Assembly (NCBI GenBank): GCA_031548025.1
Contig: JAVBRM010000072.1
Location: forward strand, 1-64,000
DNA length: 64,000 bases
Reading direction: 5' to 3'
Source of the DNA: UBA5239 sp031548025
GTDB lineage: Bacteria; Verrucomicrobiota; Lentisphaeria; Victivallales; Victivallaceae
A program made the translations under genes and the position numbers. Positions 1-8,119 of the stretch are shown here, in pieces. The notes beneath the pieces were generated by a model, which was not told where the DNA came from, did no database searches, and saw only the letters and a list, made by a program, of their open reading frames with translations. Numbering within the stretch: position 1 is the stretch's first letter; the number at the start of each line of letters is the position of its first letter.

Positions 1-79
1 GATTCTGGCTTCGCCCTATACGGCGGCGGCCTCCGCGCTCACCGGGCATATCACCGATCCCCGCCCCTATCTGCAATAA
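1..79 (+). CDS. leuC: 3-isopropylmalate dehydratase large subunit, C-terminal end (partial)
   Basis: The window opens inside this gene. Only the last 25 codons are visible, read in the frame starting at base 2 and ending with TAA at 77-79. The residues SPYTAAASALTGHITDPR match the C-terminal signature of aconitase-family LeuC proteins. The large subunit carries the 4Fe-4S cluster and works with LeuD to isomerise 2- to 3-isopropylmalate in leucine synthesis. Its stop lies 12 bases before the leuD start, so the two are co-transcribed. Confidence 0.85.
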   Translation, partial: ILASPYTAAASALTGHITDPRPYLQ

Positions 80-91
80 AGGAGTATGAAA

Positions 92-634
92 ATGGCTGAA
101 ATCATCAAAGGCAAAGTTTACGTGGTCGGCGACAACATCGACACCGACCAGATCATACCCGCCCAATACCTGAACCTGGTTCCCACCATCGCGGAGGAAT
201 ACCGCAAACTCGGCTCGTATGCCCTGTCCGGTTTGCCGGACGAATACCAGCCGCGCTTCATCGCCTCCGGCGCGGAAACCACCGAGTACCCGATCATTAT
301 CGGCGGTTGCAATTTCGGCTGCGGGTCCAGCCGCGAACACGCGCCGATCGCTCTCGGCGCGGCCGGGGCGAAGGCGGTCGTGGCGCCGTCATTTGCGCGG
401 ATATTTTTCCGTAACAGTATTTCCTCGGGAGAAATTTACCCGCTGGAAACCCCGCGGACTTTGACCATGGCCTTCAAAACCGGCGACGAAGCGGAAATCG
501 ATCTTGAGCAGAACACGATTACCAATTGTGCCACCGGCAAGGTTTACGAACTGAACGATCCCGGCGCCATGCGCAAGGTCATCGAAGCCGGCGGCCTTTT
601 CAATTACGCCCGCAACACTGGCATGATCGGCTGA
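92..634 (+). CDS. leuD: 3-isopropylmalate dehydratase small subunit
   Basis: Small swivelling-domain subunit of isopropylmalate isomerase (leucine biosynthesis, cytoplasm). The 180-residue protein has GDNIDTDQIIPAQYLN near residues 13-28, GCGSSREHAP at 76-85 (substrate-binding loop) and SFARIFFRN at 100-108. This is the short archaeal/HACN-type LeuD rather than the longer enterobacterial form. An in-frame ATG at 86 is possible, but GGAG at 81-84 is only one base from it. The ATG at 92 has a 7-base spacing and starts MAEIIKGKVY, so I prefer it. It directly follows leuC. Confidence 0.93.
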   Translation: MAEIIKGKVYVVGDNIDTDQIIPAQYLNLVPTIAEEYRKLGSYALSGLPDEYQPRFIASGAETTEYPIIIGGCNFGCGSSREHAPIALGAAGAKAVVAPSFARIFFRNSISSGEIYPLETPRTLTMAFKTGDEAEIDLEQNTITNCATGKVYELNDPGAMRKVIEAGGLFNYARNTGMIG

Positions 635-767
635 TATTATTGGCAATTTGATGTCGGCATTGGCCTTCAGCAAGATCACCTGTGAGCTCAAAAGGTCCCA
701 AAAGCCGATCAGCTTATTTGCAATTTGATGCAAAAACTTAACTCGGCCCGACGAAGATCAAATCGGT

Positions 768-796
768 CCACGCCAAAACGGCGTGGATTTTCGTTT
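768..796 (+). terminator. Rho-independent terminator downstream of leuD
   Basis: A perfect 7-bp stem, CCACGCC / GGCGTGG, with a 5-base loop (768-786) is followed by ATTTTCGTTTT on the plus strand. It lies about 130 bases after leuD and just before the convergent gene ending at 818. The interval 635-767 holds no gene that I can support, only a direct repeat of GCAATTTGATG. Confidence 0.55.
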
Positions 797-817
797 TCAG
801 TTGTTTCTTTGCGGCCT

Positions 818-2380
818 CTACATGGAAGGGCGGCGATATTTTTGGGCGGAATGGGGTGAAAGTGGAGTATTCACAACCGGTATATCCTCGATATTTCCGG
901 GGGAGAATCCTTTTTTCGTCTTTTCTCCGTCGAGCCAAAGTAGACCCAATCCGGCAACTTTTCCGTTCTCATTGATGGGAATTTCCGCCATTGGAGCTCC
1001 ATCCGGAGCAAACATTTTTATTGTGGTGTTTGTAAGCTGTCCCTTTTCATTCACAGTATAAGTGAATTTGGGAGTTTCGGTTCCCGGATAATACTCCGTT
1101 CCGGTGCTGGGGGCGGGATTAGTGTAAGGATAGTACACAAATCCAGAGATACTTCCATCTCTGTCGAACCTTTGGGAGAATATGCCCGTGTTGAGGAAAT
1201 CAAAAGTACTGTTCATTTTCCCATCAATTTTAAGCTCTGCTGTTTTCGGGGTATAAGTAGTAGAATCTTTTTCTTTAAAGAAGGAAAGCGGCTTGGAAAG
1301 TCCCAACGGTTTTAGGATATTATTCAAAGTGGCGTCAATATTTATTTCCTTGGCATTAAAGTTGCCAAGGACCGTATAAACGAATTGGTTCTTATCTTTG
1401 ATATAAGTTTTGCGGAGCTCGGGTGAAGACATGAAAGATTGGGCAAAGCTCGCTCTTGCCCATTTTTCGATATCATCGTGCGACGGAGCAATTTTTCGAC
1501 CATTAACTTCGACGGAAGACGTGTCGGCACCCCAATATTTTTCAGCCACCGTACCGCGCGCGAATAAGGCGGCATCCGATGCCGAAGATCCTTCCTTCAT
1601 CTTGGCTGTTTTGAGTCGTCTGTAAAAAGCAAGGCGCGGATCTTTCTTTTCCAACTTATTAAGGTTCACGGGCGTATCGGAAGCATCCATCATTTGATCC
1701 TGGACAACCAATGAAAGAACCACTGGATGAAGATACATCATCATCCGGAGATTCATTGAACGCTGTGCAAAAGAGGCGCCTGGAGCATACATCGTTTCTG
1801 TCATATAGCTGCTGGCCGCATAGGTGAAAGATTCAGCCAACCTTAACTTTGCAATTTGTTTTTCTTCAGGGGTGGAAGCTTCAACCGCTTCCTTCATACG
1901 CGTTTTGGGGATGTCGAAATATCTTTCCCTATAACCCGTTATGAAGCCTGGAATCCAACCTTCAATCGATTGTTGGGATGTGATTTCAAATTTAACTTTA
2001 CTCAACTCCGTCATCAGTTGTTTACCTGTGTAGGTTTTGATGTAATCGTCATATGTGGAAAGCAAAATCGCTTTTTCGGCGGAATCAAGATAATATTTTT
2101 GTTTTTCAATGTTGGAGCGAGTTGTAGTAAGTGGTGTATTAACGCCTGTAAAGGTAGGGGCGTCATCCATCATTTCCTGCGTTGATTTTTTGAAAGAGGG
2201 GGAGCTTCTGGGCAATGGTTTTGACTCATCTTCCAGTATTTCCCGAGACGATCTTTTGAAATAGTAACTTTTTCGTGACGGTTTCACCTCGGCGGCTATG
2301 GTGTCGCAAGGAACGATCATTGTTAAACAAATAACTCCCGCCCAACCCACTTTATTCAAATCCGACAGGCTGTTAGACAT
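818..2380 (-). CDS. Exported protein of unknown function
   Basis: I do not recognise this 520-residue protein. An N-terminal hydrophobic stretch (about residues 11-30, ending ...CDTIAAEV) looks like a signal peptide. It is followed by a basic/serine-rich linker with a repeated pattern, KRSSREILEDESKPLPRSS then KKSTQEMMDDA. The middle is alpha-helical and rich in Met and Tyr. The C-terminal 120 residues read like beta strands with YYP, DRDG and NENG turns. Start chosen because AAAGGAG precedes the ATG at good distance. It is the last of four same-strand genes (4852 to 818) with gaps of 20-46 bases, so probably an operon. Confidence 0.7.
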   Translation of the reverse strand: MSNSLSDLNKVGWAGVICLTMIVPCDTIAAEVKPSRKSYYFKRSSREILEDESKPLPRSSPSFKKSTQEMMDDAPTFTGVNTPLTTTRSNIEKQKYYLDSAEKAILLSTYDDYIKTYTGKQLMTELSKVKFEITSQQSIEGWIPGFITGYRERYFDIPKTRMKEAVEASTPEEKQIAKLRLAESFTYAASSYMTETMYAPGASFAQRSMNLRMMMYLHPVVLSLVVQDQMMDASDTPVNLNKLEKKDPRLAFYRRLKTAKMKEGSSASDAALFARGTVAEKYWGADTSSVEVNGRKIAPSHDDIEKWARASFAQSFMSSPELRKTYIKDKNQFVYTVLGNFNAKEINIDATLNNILKPLGLSKPLSFFKEKDSTTYTPKTAELKIDGKMNSTFDFLNTGIFSQRFDRDGSISGFVYYPYTNPAPSTGTEYYPGTETPKFTYTVNEKGQLTNTTIKMFAPDGAPMAEIPINENGKVAGLGLLWLDGEKTKKGFSPGNIEDIPVVNTPLSPHSAQKYRRPSM

Positions 2381-2401
2381 AGAAAGCTCCTTTTTGACTC
2401 G

Positions 2402-3661
2402 TCATTCAGCGATGATGAAAACATTGCCGTCGCTATCGGTGATTTCATTGGTGATGGCGGCGATTTTCTTTCGTTTCAATTTGATCAGGCGGGGAGGTTC
2501 TTCATTACCCGGAGCCGGAGTCTGAACGATGTAGGTGTTGCCGCGGTCGTCGGTGACTTCCTCGATGAGCATGGTGGGCTTCTTCTCCTCCGGTTGAACC
2601 ACTGCCGGAGTACTTGACGAAGCCGACAGCCGGGGTGGCTCATTCAAGTCTATCGCGGATTCCTTCGGCGTTTGCTTCGCCGTTTGCTTCGGTATGGCCG
2701 GGGCTACCGCAAGCATTAACATATTGCAGCCGGACGGGATGACAAACAGCAGTACCGCGGCGGTAATGTAAGTCACGAGCATGCTGTTCGTACGCCGGAT
2801 TTCCAGGCCGAACGGCGCGAACACCAATTTCCCCAGCTTGAAATACTGCAATCCGAACGGTATCCCGATGATCGTACAGCACATAAATGCTCCCACTATG
2901 AAATTTCCCAACGCCGACCAGAGCCCGCCGAACAAAATCCACAAAATATTGAAACCGGTACAAAGGCAACCCACCGGCTTGTCCTTGGGATAAAAAACAT
3001 CCGCCCCGAACGGACAGAGCTGCAGGGTCGCAATCTTGAACAATTGCAACCCGAACGGTATTCCGATAACCGTGCAACAGTAAACCACCCCCCAGAAAAT
3101 ATTGATGAGCGCAAACGCCAGGCCGCCGAAAGTCAGCCAGACGATATTACCCATAATCCGTAACACCAGCAGCACCCATTCCGGTTTGGATTTACCGGAG
3201 GCCGGCGGTTTTTCCGGTGGCGGCTCCACATTCGGCACAGCCGGACCGGAAGATTCAGAAACCATATCCTTGCGAATCCTTTCGAAGGAAGGCCCGCGAA
3301 TTTTTGCCGTTGTCTCCCGGTATTCCGACGTAAGATTCCGTTTGGGGGCGGAGTCTTCGGCTACCAGCAGCACAGGAGCTCTCGTATCCGGCGGCGGAAC
3401 GGCAAATATCTTAAGGCAATATTGGCAGCCGATCAGTCCGTCCTGCAGCGTGTAGTCAATTCCATAACGCTGCCGGCAATAGGGACACCCAACCCGTTCC
3501 GCACCAGTGTCACCGGGCGGTAGCCTGGTGCCATAAAGAAAAGTCAAATCGCTGGCACTGAGAAACTCAGATTCACAAGACGGGCATACCAATTTTTGCC
3601 GGGGAACGGAACAATCAAAAAGCTCCAATTCCTTTTGGCATGACGGACATTTGAGATCCAT
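2402..3661 (-). CDS. Zinc-ribbon protein with two YccF membrane modules
   Basis: This 419-residue protein starts with four CxxC knuckles (Cys 5/8, 26/29, 59/62, 79/82), enough for two zinc ribbons. A Pro/Ser-rich linker follows (about 90-160). Two copies of the YccF inner-membrane module come next (about 170-222 and 236-288), each with GNxxW...FGG, CCTxIGIPFGLQ.FK and a closing PFG. A further membrane segment lies near 294-320, then a C-terminal segment with two related motifs: EEVTDDRGNTYIVQ and NEITDSDGNVFIIA. YccF function is poorly known. GGAAGG precedes the start. An N-terminal zinc-ribbon fusion is not the usual YccF form. Confidence 0.82.
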   Translation of the reverse strand: MDLKCPSCQKELELFDCSVPRQKLVCPSCESEFLSASDLTFLYGTRLPPGDTGAERVGCPYCRQRYGIDYTLQDGLIGCQYCLKIFAVPPPDTRAPVLLVAEDSAPKRNLTSEYRETTAKIRGPSFERIRKDMVSESSGPAVPNVEPPPEKPPASGKSKPEWVLLVLRIMGNIVWLTFGGLAFALINIFWGVVYCCTVIGIPFGLQLFKIATLQLCPFGADVFYPKDKPVGCLCTGFNILWILFGGLWSALGNFIVGAFMCCTIIGIPFGLQYFKLGKLVFAPFGLEIRRTNSMLVTYITAAVLLFVIPSGCNMLMLAVAPAIPKQTAKQTPKESAIDLNEPPRLSASSSTPAVVQPEEKKPTMLIEEVTDDRGNTYIVQTPAPGNEEPPRLIKLKRKKIAAITNEITDSDGNVFIIAE

Positions 3662-3681
3662 TTCGCTTGTTCCTTCCAGGT

Positions 3682-4248
3682 TTATTCTTCGTCTTCGGAC
3701 TGATGGTAAAGCGTCGCGGGGGTAATATCCGTCATTTTCATCGCTGTCCCCGGGGCATATTTCAACTGAAAAGAAACATCATCAAAACTGTTCCAGCCAC
3801 AATTATTCATATAGATGCGTACTTTGCAAAATCCCTGCTTCAAGCTTGCCGTCGCAGTCATGGTTTGCGGATCCTTTTCCCTGCGGGTAATCAAGTCGGA
3901 GGAATCGAGAAAAATCTTGATATTCACGAGATGATTCGCTGAGGTATGAATCAGCGTAAAGCGGAATGTATCATCCTTGGGAACCCTCAAAAAGCCCTCC
4001 CACATGACGAAATTATGAGCTTTGAGATTCCGCAGTTCTTCACAAACCCTGATATTCCCTCCCCTGAATCCGGCAGCCATATCCACAAATCCGCCAACCG
4101 GAACCGATTTGGGCTTCACGAAGGTATTTTCATTCCAGGCATAGCAGGCGGTTCCCGGTGCGAGCCGGATTTTTTGTTTCCCCTCCTGGGCAAATAATCC
4201 AGTACACGCCAGCAAAGCAACAGTAATGATAAACATTTTCTTCAACAT
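3682..4248 (-). CDS. Small exported protein, possibly PA14-like beta fold
   Basis: 188 residues. A clear signal peptide (MLKKMFIITVALLACTGLFA, cleaved before QEGK) points to export. The mature part has alternating beta-strand character: FVMWEGFLRVPKDDTFRFTL, then NHLVNIKIFLDSSDLI and KVRIYMNNCGW. That pattern resembles PA14/fibronectin-like binding modules, in which a 'grows as it is lit' pattern FxxxxxGxxxxxxxxxYxF is followed by a ligand. The family assignment is tentative. It is the second gene of the 4852-818 cluster, 20 bases upstream of the YccF gene. Confidence 0.65.
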   Translation of the reverse strand: MLKKMFIITVALLACTGLFAQEGKQKIRLAPGTACYAWNENTFVKPKSVPVGGFVDMAAGFRGGNIRVCEELRNLKAHNFVMWEGFLRVPKDDTFRFTLIHTSANHLVNIKIFLDSSDLITRREKDPQTMTATASLKQGFCKVRIYMNNCGWNSFDDVSFQLKYAPGTAMKMTDITPATLYHQSEDEE

Positions 4249-4294
4249 GGTTATTTCCTTTCTTCTTTTATGGTTAATTAATTTGTGTTTTTAT

Positions 4295-4852
4295 TCATGG
4301 TTTCGGAGGACGTTTTCCGGGAGGGCCGGAAGGAACCTTTCCCGGGGGGCCTTTCGAACCCGGGCCAATATGGGATTTGCCGGAAGGTCCCGGCTTCGGC
4401 ATATCCGGGCCAATCGGTCCTTGACCCGGTCTCGATACACGCGGCCCGGGCGGCAAAGACGCGCCCCGATACGGATAAGCGATCACCGAACGTCTAAAAC
4501 CGGAATAGGGATACCAGACCGGAGTGACTCCGGACCATATCGGTCGTCGTGAGTAGCGGATATCGACAGAGGACATATCCCAATTCAATGTCGGCGCAAA
4601 AACCGGAGCAAAATTAATGTTTCCACTTACTGGAAACACCCTGGTCAAATACCTTTTATCGCCCTCAATAACAAATTCTTCGCCCTCATAAGCAACATTC
4701 ACCTTGGCGCGATTGATCACCATAACCGGCGGCTTCGGCTTGTCCGTCGAAATGATTGCTTCAATGGTATCGGTGTCATCCATCGGCCCCGCACTGAGCA
4801 TGAGCGGCAGCAAGAGTGTAAAGTAAAGCAAGGTTCTCGACCAACTGAACAT
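4295..4852 (-). CDS. Exported Pro/Gly-rich protein of unknown function
   Basis: The start is either GTG at 4858 or ATG at 4852. I use the ATG, since AGGGA is 10 bases before it and only 4 before the GTG. A signal peptide (LLYFTLLLPLMLSAG) is followed by a short acidic segment, a beta-rich core and a C-terminal tail of about 60 residues built of PGP/GPPGK repeats with many Lys. The tail is low-complexity and probably extended, so it may be wall- or surface-associated. A TATAAT-like box on the minus strand at 4883-4888 may serve as -10 for this four-gene cluster, but no good -35 box is visible. I do not recognise a family. Confidence 0.6.
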   Translation of the reverse strand: MFSWSRTLLYFTLLLPLMLSAGPMDDTDTIEAIISTDKPKPPVMVINRAKVNVAYEGEEFVIEGDKRYLTRVFPVSGNINFAPVFAPTLNWDMSSVDIRYSRRPIWSGVTPVWYPYSGFRRSVIAYPYRGASLPPGPRVSRPGQGPIGPDMPKPGPSGKSHIGPGSKGPPGKVPSGPPGKRPPKP

Positions 4853-4933
4853 GAGCACGATTTCCCTATAAATAATTTATCTATTATAATATCTATATTC
4901 GGGAACTGCGTTTTTTTCTAAGAAAATCACAAA

Positions 4934-4978
4934 AAAACCACATATTTTAAAATAAAATTTTGAAATATGTGGTTTTTC
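4934..4978 (-). terminator. Terminator of the 17696-4998 operon
   Basis: Perfect 15-bp inverted repeat: arms 4934-4948 (AAAAACCACATATTT) and 4964-4978. Read on the minus strand it starts 20 bases after the stop of the gene ending at 4998 and ends in a run of seven T. It is a strong intrinsic terminator and marks the end of the large hydrolase operon. Confidence 0.85.
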
Positions 4979-4997
4979 GACGAGTTATCAGGGTTTT

Positions 4998-7328
4998 CTA
5001 CAAATGGACAGACAGGTGCAGAAGGGAGCGGTCCGCTTCCAGTTCGTTGCGGAAGACGATTTCGTGTTCGGCCTCACCTTGATTGTTTGTTAACTGAATC
5101 GTGATGAACGAGTAAAACGGCGTGTTGACGTAATATAAGTCGCCCAGGTGCAGACTGCGAACGGCCAAGGAGTGATTGCCGGGCGGCAGAATCTCCCGCA
5201 AATCAATCCAGGCCGATTCCCGCCCCGGCTGGACCAATTCCTGACGGGTCGGCGGTTCGCTCTGAAAGCCGTTCTTTGCGATCCAGCCGATATGCTCCAA
5301 CCGGCCGTTGAGCTCCCGGCATAATTCAAAACGGTTATCGTAGAGATCGTCGATCATCGATTTTTCGTAAGCCACGCACATTTCCGGGACGGTCACCCGG
5401 AGATAACGCGTCGCGGACGGGTTCTCGCGCAACTCCTTCTGCCGAGTCAATTCGGCTTCGTATTCACGGCACTCATCGCACGGTTGCGGTTCCGGGCGGT
5501 TGTAATCGGAGAAATCGATTTCATCATGCGTGAACAGCAAACCGGCCACGCCGTGACCGGCGATTTTCAGCTGCCGATTATCGTAAATATCCGCTTTTTC
5601 CGCCAGTTTCCATGCTTGGGCTCCGGATGGATCGAACGGGCATTTGGACCAATCGATCTGGGGAGACACTTCGCGCTCGAGCGGCGAGAAATTGCCCAGA
5701 ATCAGCAGCGCTTTTCGCCGGTCGGCACTGATCATCAAATAATGGGATATTTCCGGGTCGGCGGCAAATACTCCGCTGGAATTGTAGTCGTTGACAATCC
5801 GCATGTCGCGTTCGGCGCGAAACAGACGCCAGAGTTTCCACAAGGGACGGAATACCCGGTCTTCCAATCCGGGTGCGGGCGGGTGAACCAGCGAGGAGCT
5901 TTCGAATTGCGTGCCGAGATTCAGGTGCGGAGTCTGCCCGGTGGCGGCCAGGAACGGCACCATGGCCGGGCTGCTGTATTCCGGAAACGCCGCCGTCCAC
6001 ATGGTGCCGCAACAGGCCGCGGTCATGGCATAATAAGCATGGTCGAGGCGGCTGCGGATCAGCAATCCCCGCTCCCCCTCGCCCGAAACATAGCCGTCGA
6101 CATTGCCGCCGGTCAGGCCGATGGCGGAAAAAAGCGGCCCGGTATGAGAATACAGAATTCCGTCATCGCCGACCCGCTTCCGCAGTTTTTTCAACCGGAG
6201 GTAGTGATCCCGGAAACGAATCCGGCCCGACTGATAGCTCTCGTCCGGCGGCGTCATCCCGTGAAACGGACCGCCGTAATCCATGTACAAACCGTCGAAA
6301 TCGCGTTGAAAATACTTATCGAACCACTCGCAGTTATAACCGATAACCGAGTCCTCATTGCCGCGAATGTACGGCGCTACCCGCAAACCGTATTCGTGGG
6401 CTTTCGCGATCACTTCGCGGAAGCGTTTGCCATCGTACGGCACGCCGCCGTCCTGAGGGTCAAAACGCCAGTTTTCGTGCAGGATCAACAGCTCCGCCCC
6501 GGCGGCGGCCATGGCTTTGATGGCCTCGTCCGTCGGATAGCGTTTCAGGTTGTCGAAATAATGGAACATCGGCAGCGGCGGCAGGTGGCGCGTGGCCGGA
6601 GCCGCCGTAATAATACAGCCCCAGGAGTTGCGCCATTGCCATGGCGAACCGTCGCAGGAACGCCGGGTTTTCTGGAAATTCCAGGAGAGTTCGGCATTAC
6701 CGTTATTCCAGCGGATCGCGGAACAATTGTCATCGGGATTCTTGCCAGAAAGCACGTTATCGCCTTCCATGAAAAACTCCACATAAAAAGACGGCCCATC
6801 CGGCGAAAAACAATTAAAACCGGCCAACGGCCAGATACCGGTTTCCAGAACCCGGTCAGTTCCCGCTTCCAGCCCGCGCTCAGGAGCAGAGGTCTGGATA
6901 AGGGTGGCGTCCGTTTTGCGCGGACGGTAATTCAGAGCCCAGCGAACGGGTTCAAATTGCCGCAGAGCCAGGTTGTATTTCAACTCAAACGAACGTATAT
7001 CCGGAGCCTGGCAGCTCTCCGCCAGAAAAAACGCATTGCAGAAAATATGTCCGTCCGGATGGATTTCATGCCGCAAGCTCAGGAACATATTCGGTTCTAC
7101 GCAGCCGCTCCCGTCAGTCATGGTCAAGCTCTCGAACTCGATGATCCGGGCATCGCCGGCCTTATAGTCCAGAGCCGGTCCCTCCAGCGGCCGAAGCTTC
7201 CGCCCATCCCCCAGCTCAATTTCCAGCACCGGCGAAGCGCTGAAAAACTGATATCCGCCGATTGCAATACCAACCGGAAATACCCCGGTGCCAAAATCAA
7301 TGATCAATGATCCCGCTTCGATCTTCAT
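4998..7328 (-). CDS. Putative cytoplasmic glycoside hydrolase with TIM-barrel core
   Basis: 776 residues without a signal peptide. The N-terminal 240 residues look like a beta-sandwich (aldose-derivative binding). From about 250 a barrel-like region follows: LLILHENWRFD, then AHEYGLRVAPYIRG, DFDGLYMDYGG (Asp about 349, candidate nucleophile), and LYSHTGPLF. The C-terminus is again beta-rich. This order resembles clan-D enzymes (GH31/GH36-like alpha-galactosidases), but I cannot place it in a family. I prefer the ATG at 7328 over a GTG at 7337. AAGGAAAG lies upstream, and its ATGA overlaps the stop of the aldolase gene, implying coupled translation. It is the last gene of the operon. Confidence 0.72.
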   Translation of the reverse strand: MKIEAGSLIIDFGTGVFPVGIAIGGYQFFSASPVLEIELGDGRKLRPLEGPALDYKAGDARIIEFESLTMTDGSGCVEPNMFLSLRHEIHPDGHIFCNAFFLAESCQAPDIRSFELKYNLALRQFEPVRWALNYRPRKTDATLIQTSAPERGLEAGTDRVLETGIWPLAGFNCFSPDGPSFYVEFFMEGDNVLSGKNPDDNCSAIRWNNGNAELSWNFQKTRRSCDGSPWQWRNSWGCIITAAPATRHLPPLPMFHYFDNLKRYPTDEAIKAMAAAGAELLILHENWRFDPQDGGVPYDGKRFREVIAKAHEYGLRVAPYIRGNEDSVIGYNCEWFDKYFQRDFDGLYMDYGGPFHGMTPPDESYQSGRIRFRDHYLRLKKLRKRVGDDGILYSHTGPLFSAIGLTGGNVDGYVSGEGERGLLIRSRLDHAYYAMTAACCGTMWTAAFPEYSSPAMVPFLAATGQTPHLNLGTQFESSSLVHPPAPGLEDRVFRPLWKLWRLFRAERDMRIVNDYNSSGVFAADPEISHYLMISADRRKALLILGNFSPLEREVSPQIDWSKCPFDPSGAQAWKLAEKADIYDNRQLKIAGHGVAGLLFTHDEIDFSDYNRPEPQPCDECREYEAELTRQKELRENPSATRYLRVTVPEMCVAYEKSMIDDLYDNRFELCRELNGRLEHIGWIAKNGFQSEPPTRQELVQPGRESAWIDLREILPPGNHSLAVRSLHLGDLYYVNTPFYSFITIQLTNNQGEAEHEIVFRNELEADRSLLHLSVHL

Positions 7329-8104
7329 ATCTTGCACTTTCCTTCACGTTGAACGTCTTCCAATATCGAATGCGACTGCGCCATCAGACTGCCGCAATCC
7401 CCGGTCAGGGCGATCCAGTCCACACCGCGCGCTTTCCATTTGGCGAACGGCGCCGACGCCGTCCCCAGCATAATTTTTTGCTCCCGGCATTTCCGGCAGA
7501 TTTCATCGATTGCCGCGTTCAGCTCCGGGTTGTCCATCTGTAGAGGAATCCCCATGGAGCCGGACAAATCGCAAGGGCCGACGCAAATACTGTCGATCCC
7601 CTTCACCGCCAGAATTTCATTGAGATTGCTGACCGCGTCAATGTGTTCGATCTGAATGATAACCAGCGGTTCCGACTCCGAAGCGGCCATATATTCCGCC
7701 GTGGGCGTCATGCCGTAACGATTGCCGCGCCGGATCCCGAAGCCGCGCATTCCAGTTTTCGGATAGCGGCAATAAGCCACCGCCGCCTCGGCTTCCTCCG
7801 CGCTGTTGACCATTGGAATGATCACCCCCGCCGGAGCGATATCCAATACCGGTTTCAAAACCCCGAAATCATTTTTCGGCACCCGGATAAACGGCGCGCA
7901 TTCCGTGCCGCGAACCGCCATGACATGCAGCATAGCGCTTTCCAGACTCAACGACGAATGTTCAAGGTCGATCCAGGTGAAATCGAACCCGGCATCGGCC
8001 GACAGCTCACTGACCGTGGGGTCGCTCAGCGAAATCACCGTGCCGACACAAATTTCTCCAGCAGTGATTTTTCGTTTGAAGTGCTCAAGATTATTTATCG
8101 ACAT
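7325..8104 (-). CDS. HpcH/HpaI-type aldolase (class II 2-keto-3-deoxy-sugar acid aldolase family)
   Basis: 259 residues with the family's landmarks: DFTWIDLEHSSLSLE (catalytic His region), PFIRVPKND, PAGVIIPMVNSAEEAE, YPKTGMRGFG, IIQIEHIDAVSNL (metal-binding Glu) and CVGPCDLSGSMG. These enzymes cleave 2-keto-4-hydroxy acids to pyruvate plus an aldehyde. Placed between exported hydrolases and a cytoplasmic hydrolase, it probably finishes breakdown of a sugar acid derived from the target glycan. The stop overlaps the next gene's ATG by four bases. The exact substrate cannot be read from sequence. Confidence 0.88.
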   Translation of the reverse strand: MSINNLEHFKRKITAGEICVGTVISLSDPTVSELSADAGFDFTWIDLEHSSLSLESAMLHVMAVRGTECAPFIRVPKNDFGVLKPVLDIAPAGVIIPMVNSAEEAEAAVAYCRYPKTGMRGFGIRRGNRYGMTPTAEYMAASESEPLVIIQIEHIDAVSNLNEILAVKGIDSICVGPCDLSGSMGIPLQMDNPELNAAIDEICRKCREQKIMLGTASAPFAKWKARGVDWIALTGDCGSLMAQSHSILEDVQREGKCKI

Positions 8105-8119
8105 TATTTTGCCCTTATG

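Noticed and set aside
5484..7310. Long plus-strand open frame opposite the hydrolase at 4998-7328
   Set aside because: Antisense shadow: arginine- and proline-rich with no recognisable motifs, and the minus-strand protein has clear domains and operon overlaps.
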